Assembly: GCA_910579105.1 (NCBI GenBank)
Contig: CAJTRT010000005.1
Location: forward strand, 12,815 to 76,814
Reading direction: 5' to 3'
From: an uncultured Muribaculaceae bacterium
GTDB taxonomy: Bacteria; Bacteroidota; Bacteroidia; Bacteroidales; Muribaculaceae
DNA: 64,000 nt
In this document: positions 60,445 to 64,000 of the stretch, piece by piece
How positions within the stretch are numbered: the stretch's first letter is position 1
Layout of the letters: each line of letters opens with the position of its first letter
The notes under the pieces: generated by a model
What the model saw: the letters and a program-made list of their open reading frames with translations, nothing else
Database searches by the model: none
Told to the model about the DNA's origin: nothing
Program-made: the position numbers and the translations under genes

Positions 60445-61190
60445 TGCAGAAGTACCTTGGTGAGTATAACGTCGAACAGCAGTATAAGGATCGAGCTGGA
60501 AACGACCGCGTTGGTCGATGCCTTGCCCACCTGGAGCGCGCCCCCCTTGACGTAATATCCGAAAAACGACGCCACGGAGGCTATGATGAAGGCGAAAACC
60601 AATGACTTGATAAGCCCGTACCACACATACCACTCTATGAAATAGGCCTGGATGCCGTAGACATACCTCGTGACGCTTATAAGGTCGGTGAATGTCGCGA
60701 CAAGGTAACCGCCAAGAAGCGACGTGCCTATGCAGAACACACCGAGCACCGGCATGAAAGCGACGAATCCCACGACTTTCGGAAGCACCAGGAAATTGGC
60801 GGAATTCACACCCATTATGTCAAGGGCGTCAATCTGTTCCGTGACCCTCATCGTCCCGATTTCAGAAGCGATATTGGAGCCGACCTTGCCGGCCAGTATC
60901 AGGCAGAGGATGGAGTTGGAAAACTCCAACAGCACTATGTCGCGGGTGGCGAGGCCTACCGAATAGGCCGGCATAAGGGGGTTGGAAGTGTTGAGCTTCA
61001 TCTGTATGGTGCAAACGGCGCCGATGAAGACGGAGATCACGATCACGAGCGGGATTGAATCAATACCGAGTTTCACTATTTCCGCGACAGTACGGCGCCC
61101 GAAAACGCCCCACCGGTCCGGAACGCTGAACGCGCGCGCCATGAAGCGACAGTATTTGCCAAGCTGTTCAAGTGACTTGTCTATGACCAT
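60441..61190 (-). CDS. mlaE: MlaE family lipid ABC transporter permease
   Basis: 249 residues, five to six hydrophobic helices with the MlaE signatures IDSIPLVIVISVFIGAV, ASEIGTMRVTEQIDALD (the conserved E-IG-M-V-EQIDAL) and KGGALQVGKASTNAVVSS. With MlaF it moves phospholipids between the inner membrane and the periplasm. The substrate-binding MCE protein (MlaD) that usually completes the complex is not next to them; relA follows instead. First gene of the transcript; divergent from udk. Confidence 0.92.
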   Translation of the reverse strand: MVIDKSLEQLGKYCRFMARAFSVPDRWGVFGRRTVAEIVKLGIDSIPLVIVISVFIGAVCTIQMKLNTSNPLMPAYSVGLATRDIVLLEFSNSILCLILAGKVGSNIASEIGTMRVTEQIDALDIMGVNSANFLVLPKVVGFVAFMPVLGVFCIGTSLLGGYLVATFTDLISVTRYVYGIQAYFIEWYVWYGLIKSLVFAFIIASVASFFGYYVKGGALQVGKASTNAVVSSSILILLFDVILTKVLLQ

Positions 61191-61272
61191 ATGTGCCTAA
61201 TCTCTTTAATCGTTATGCCAGGAAGCCGCGTTAGCGCGGTTACGGGGCGGTTTTTACATCCCGAATATCAGG

Positions 61273-61280
61273 CAAAGTTA
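61273..61280 (-). promoter_or_regulatory. -7 box of the mlaE-mlaF operon
   Basis: Minus-strand TAACTTTG, exact consensus, 83 bp before the mlaE ATG. No matching -33 element at 19-21 nt. Confidence 0.45.
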
Positions 61281-61375
61281 CTACTTTTTCCAAGATTCCG
61301 GGAACGATACGCGCCCAATGTGCGAAAAAAACATTAATTTCGCACCATAATTCATTATAGCAAACCATCCCCCGT

Positions 61376-61993
61376 ATGCTCATCATAGGTATCGCCGGCG
61401 GAACCGGCTCCGGAAAGACAACCGTAGTCAATAAAATCATTTCCAGCTTCCCGGCAGGGGAAGTGGTGGTTATCCCGCAGGATAATTACTACAAGGACTC
61501 GTCCCACATCCCCGCCGAGGAGCGGTCCAAGATAAACTTCGACGAACCTGCCGCTATCGAATGGACTCTCCTGGCCGACCACCTCCGCGCTCTTAAAGAG
61601 GGGAGAAGCGTGGAAATGCCCACTTACAGCTACCTTACATGCACGCGGCAGACTGAGACCATCACCGTTAAGCCCTCCGACGTGGTGATTGTCGAAGGGA
61701 TTCTCGTGCTATGCGACCCTGTCATGCGGCAGATGATGGATGTCAAATGCTTCGTCGACGCTGACGCCGACGACCGCCTCATCCGCGTGATAGCCCGCGA
61801 CTGCATAGAGCGCGGGCGCACGCCCCAGATGGTCATAGACCGTTACGAGGAAGTGCTGAAACCGATGCACTGCATGTACATCGAACCGTCGAAGCGGTTC
61901 GCCGACCTCATTATACCGCAGGGGGGGACCAACTCCGTAGCCATAGGCCTGCTTACCGATTACATACAGGGGCGGCTCGCCCTCAACAAGTGA
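61376..61993 (+). CDS. udk: Uridine kinase
   Basis: 205 residues. Phosphorylates uridine and cytidine with ATP or GTP in pyrimidine salvage. P-loop GGTGSGKTTVVNKI near the start, then VVIPQDNYYKDSSHIP, NFDEPAAIEWTLL, PTYSYLTCTRQTET and VIVEGILVLCD, all characteristic of Udk. The end overlaps the possible GTG start of lptB. A minus-strand operon (mlaE) diverges upstream. Confidence 0.95.
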   Translation: MLIIGIAGGTGSGKTTVVNKIISSFPAGEVVVIPQDNYYKDSSHIPAEERSKINFDEPAAIEWTLLADHLRALKEGRSVEMPTYSYLTCTRQTETITVKPSDVVIVEGILVLCDPVMRQMMDVKCFVDADADDRLIRVIARDCIERGRTPQMVIDRYEEVLKPMHCMYIEPSKRFADLIIPQGGTNSVAIGLLTDYIQGRLALNK

Positions 61994-62007
61994 CTCTCCC
62001 GGGCCAT

Positions 62008-62802
62008 ATGGAAGAACAGCATCTGACAGAATCGCGGGAAACGCCGCACGAAACCCAGGGCAAGATGGTGCTCAGGACGGAAAACCTTGTGAAAAAATAC
62101 GGGCGCCGCACTGTTGTGAACCATGTGTCGATAGATGTGACCCAGGGGGAAATCGTGGGTCTTCTCGGCCCCAACGGTGCCGGAAAGACAACCACGTTCT
62201 ATATGACCACCGGCCTTATCACGCCAAACGAGGGGAGCATTTACCTAAACGACACAAACATAACCAAATTCCCCGTATACCGCCGGGCGCAGCACGGCAT
62301 AGGCTATCTGGCACAGGAGGCATCGGTGTTCCGAAAGATGTCGGTCGAGAACAACATACGCTCCATTCTTGAAATGACGCCTATGAGCGCCGAAGAGCAG
62401 CGCGACAAACTCGAAAGCCTGATAGCGGAGTTCAGGCTGCAGAAAGTGCGCAAGAACCTCGGCGACCAGCTGTCGGGCGGCGAGCGACGACGCACGGAAA
62501 TCGCCCGCTGCCTCGCGATAAACCCGAAGTTCATAATGCTCGACGAACCGTTCGCCGGTGTCGACCCCATCGCCGTGGAGGACATCCAGGAAGTTGTCTA
62601 CAAACTGAAAAGCAAGAACATCGGAATCCTAATAACCGACCACAACGCCCAGGAGACCCTGCGCATAACCGACCGCGCCTATCTCCTTTTCGACGGCAAA
62701 ATACTCTTCCAGGGGACATCCGAGGAACTTGCCGACAATCCCGTGGTCCGCGAGAAATACCTCGGACGCAACTTCATATTCAACCGTAAGAAATTCAGCT
62801 GA
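62008..62802 (+). CDS. lptB: LPS export ABC transporter ATP-binding protein
   Basis: 264 residues from the ATG at 62008; ATPase powering LPS extraction from the inner membrane. Walker A GPNGAGKTTTFYM, Q-loop IGYLAQEASVFRKMSVENN, signature LSGGERRRTEIARCLA, Walker B FIMLDEPFAGVDP and H-loop ITDHNAQETLRITDRAYLL; the match to LptB over generic ABC ATPases is clear from YLAQEASVFR and DHNVRE-like DHNAQET. An alternative GTG start lies at 61990 (overlapping udk) and a later ATG at 62065 (MVLRTENLVKKYG), which may be the real one. Confidence 0.93.
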   Translation: MEEQHLTESRETPHETQGKMVLRTENLVKKYGRRTVVNHVSIDVTQGEIVGLLGPNGAGKTTTFYMTTGLITPNEGSIYLNDTNITKFPVYRRAQHGIGYLAQEASVFRKMSVENNIRSILEMTPMSAEEQRDKLESLIAEFRLQKVRKNLGDQLSGGERRRTEIARCLAINPKFIMLDEPFAGVDPIAVEDIQEVVYKLKSKNIGILITDHNAQETLRITDRAYLLFDGKILFQGTSEELADNPVVREKYLGRNFIFNRKKFS

Positions 62803-62811
62803 CAGCCCAGT

Positions 62812-63285
62812 TCAGCGGGCTTTCATCATAACCCTGGCGAGGGCGCGTTTGTCGTCGCGCTCGCGTATGCTCTGCCGCTTGTCATACTCCTTTTTGCCAC
62901 GCGCTATGCCTATCACCAGCTTGGCGTATCCGCGGTCGCTTATGAAAAGGCGCAGCGGCACGATTGTGAATCCCGCCTCCTTGCCGTTCTTTTCAAGCTC
63001 CCTGATTTCCTTGCGGTTAAGCAGCAGCTTGCGGTCGCGACGCTCCGTATGGTTGTTGTAGGTGCCGTAGAAGTATTCCGCGATATACATATTCTTGACC
63101 CACACCTCGCCATTGTTCACATAGCAGAACGTGTCGGCCAGGGACGCTTTTCCCTGGCGTATTGATTTGATCTCGGTACCAGTCAGCACGATTCCGGCAG
63201 TGAACGTGTCGGAAATGGCGTAATCAAAGCTGGCGCGGCGGTTCTTTATGTTAACCTCCTTGAATTTCATTTTTGCTGCTGGCAT
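62812..63285 (-). CDS. smpB: SsrA-binding protein SmpB
   Basis: 157 residues from the ATG at 63285, or 152 from 63270. Binds tmRNA and delivers it to stalled ribosomes. The OB-fold motifs EVNIKNRRASFDYAI, GIVLTGTEIKSIRQGKASL, GTYNNHTERRDRKLLLN and the basic tail KKEYDKRQSIRERDDKR are intact. It converges with lptB with only 9 bp between and follows the Yip1 gene by 26 bp. The tmRNA gene itself was not found in the window. Confidence 0.95.
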   Translation of the reverse strand: MPAAKMKFKEVNIKNRRASFDYAISDTFTAGIVLTGTEIKSIRQGKASLADTFCYVNNGEVWVKNMYIAEYFYGTYNNHTERRDRKLLLNRKEIRELEKNGKEAGFTIVPLRLFISDRGYAKLVIGIARGKKEYDKRQSIRERDDKRALARVMMKAR

Positions 63286-63311
63286 GGCTTGCGATAATAT
63301 ATTGAACGTGA

Positions 63312-63866
63312 TTAAACCAGGCTGTTGAAGATGAACGAAAGCCCGTAGTAGCTGCCGAGTACGCAACCCGTCGACATGAGCATGAAAAGCCCCTCCTTCC
63401 TCGGGTCGACCCCGAGGAAACCGCATCCCTTCCACAGCACGAACACCGTGTACAGCGGCAGGAAGTCGAGAATCGCGATCCTCACCTTGACCGCGTTTAC
63501 CAGCAGGCCGATGAGTGCGATAATCGACAGCGTGTACATCACGGCCAACTGATTGCGGCGTGTGTCGCCCCGGTTTTCACCCGTCAGCCTTGGCATCCAA
63601 GAGGCCATTACCCAGCAGGCGATATAGTAACTAAGGAACAGGGCTACGAACATGACAATTCCCTGGGCGAGCGCGCCGAGAAAGTCGACACCGTAAAACA
63701 TCCGCGCAAGCGACGACGCCGAGCAGACACCGATCAGCGGCAGGAAGTCGTCGCGGTAGACGCGGGCGGCCTCGTCCGGATCCGAACCGAGATCAGACGC
63801 CACATCCTCCCACCCGTTTGCCGGGCGGAGGACCAATTGCAATATCTGTCGAAGGAATTTCAGCAA
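63312..63866 (-). CDS. Yip1 family membrane protein
   Basis: 184 residues with five hydrophobic helices (ALAQGIVMFVALFLSYYIACWVM and following, TLSIIALIGLLVNAV, LDFLPLYTVFVLWKGCGFL, GLFMLMSTGCVLGSYYGL, shown in parts). An N-terminal amphipathic stretch (LKFLRQILQLVLRPANGWEDV, shortened) is typical of bacterial Yip1-like proteins, which have no established role. It is transcribed from a clear promoter and precedes smpB by 26 bp. Confidence 0.78.
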   Translation of the reverse strand: MLKFLRQILQLVLRPANGWEDVASDLGSDPDEAARVYRDDFLPLIGVCSASSLARMFYGVDFLGALAQGIVMFVALFLSYYIACWVMASWMPRLTGENRGDTRRNQLAVMYTLSIIALIGLLVNAVKVRIAILDFLPLYTVFVLWKGCGFLGVDPRKEGLFMLMSTGCVLGSYYGLSFIFNSLV

Positions 63867-63924
63867 AACCTGGTTTCTATTAATCTAATTCGCAAATCAT
63901 CTATCCTTCTGCGGAACGGAGACG

Positions 63925-63956
63925 CAAAATTAGCAATTATTTCTAAATTGAGCAAA
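63925..63956 (-). promoter_or_regulatory. Promoter of the Yip1-smpB operon
   Basis: Minus-strand TTTG (63953-63956), exactly 20 nt, then TAATTTTG (63925-63932). Start near 63918, about 52 nt before the ATG at 63866. Confidence 0.75.
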
Positions 63957-64000
63957 TTTATTGATTATCAGCATTATTTGCAAACTGTTAGATACTAACG

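Noticed and set aside
60445..60633. 63-residue extension of the MlaF protein
   Set aside because: It lies inside mlaE in another frame, and the ABC domain starts normally at 60444.

Overview
The window looks like chromosome of a fairly GC-rich member of the Bacteroidales, most likely close to the Muribaculaceae. The grounds are: promoters of the Bacteroidetes type (TTTG, about 20 nt, TAnnTTTG) before many genes; proteins with type IX secretion C-terminal domains; a TonB-dependent receptor with an N-terminal carboxypeptidase-regulatory-like domain; Bacteroidetes families such as DUF4924, DUF6155, DUF3943 and the putative porins; a PPi-dependent phosphofructokinase; and an AmgK kinase fused to a RapZ C-terminal domain. 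The genus is an inference. No rRNA, tRNA, phage, insertion sequence or CRISPR array was seen.

Layout. 1-4.6 kb: 3' end of valS, an M13 metallopeptidase and UDP-glucose 6-dehydrogenase, closed by a strong terminator. 4.6-7.1 kb: a structured 5' leader before a thioredoxin-fold protein without catalytic cysteines, convergent with an NfeD/SPFH membrane pair. 7.2-7.9 kb: about 680 bp with no recognisable gene. 7.9-10.7 kb (minus): DegT aminotransferase, HAD phosphatase, CDF metal transporter. 10.7-21.8 kb (plus): envelope genes (TonB receptor, DUF6155, porin, solute-binding domain protein, type IX cargo, lytic transglycosylase), then uvrA. 21.8-26.9 kb (minus): dxs, trkA, trkH. 27.1-32 kb (minus): TetR regulator, rsfS, ftsH and an FtsX-type permease. 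DUF3943 (plus) follows. 33.1-42.4 kb (minus): holB, an AddB-like nuclease, hemW, amgK-rapZC and murU tightly packed, then dnaB with its own promoter inside the end of murU. 42.6-45.8 kb (plus): proC-proB-proA, a complete route from glutamate to proline.

45.8-49.1 kb is the accessory part. It is visibly AT-richer and holds a 245-bp element with nearly perfect 69-bp inverted arms, a HEPN/MNT toxin-antitoxin-like pair, and a three-gene cassette around a leucine-rich-repeat protein with a type IX tail, preceded by a leader with an intrinsic terminator. This is where an undescribed element is most likely.

49.2-64 kb returns to housekeeping: rmuC, DUF4924, PPi-phosphofructokinase, isochorismate synthase, rimO, ftsY, a lipoprotein, a RelA-type (p)ppGpp synthetase with a ruined hydrolase site, the MlaE/MlaF lipid transporter pair, then divergently udk and lptB, and finally smpB and a Yip1-family membrane protein on the minus strand.
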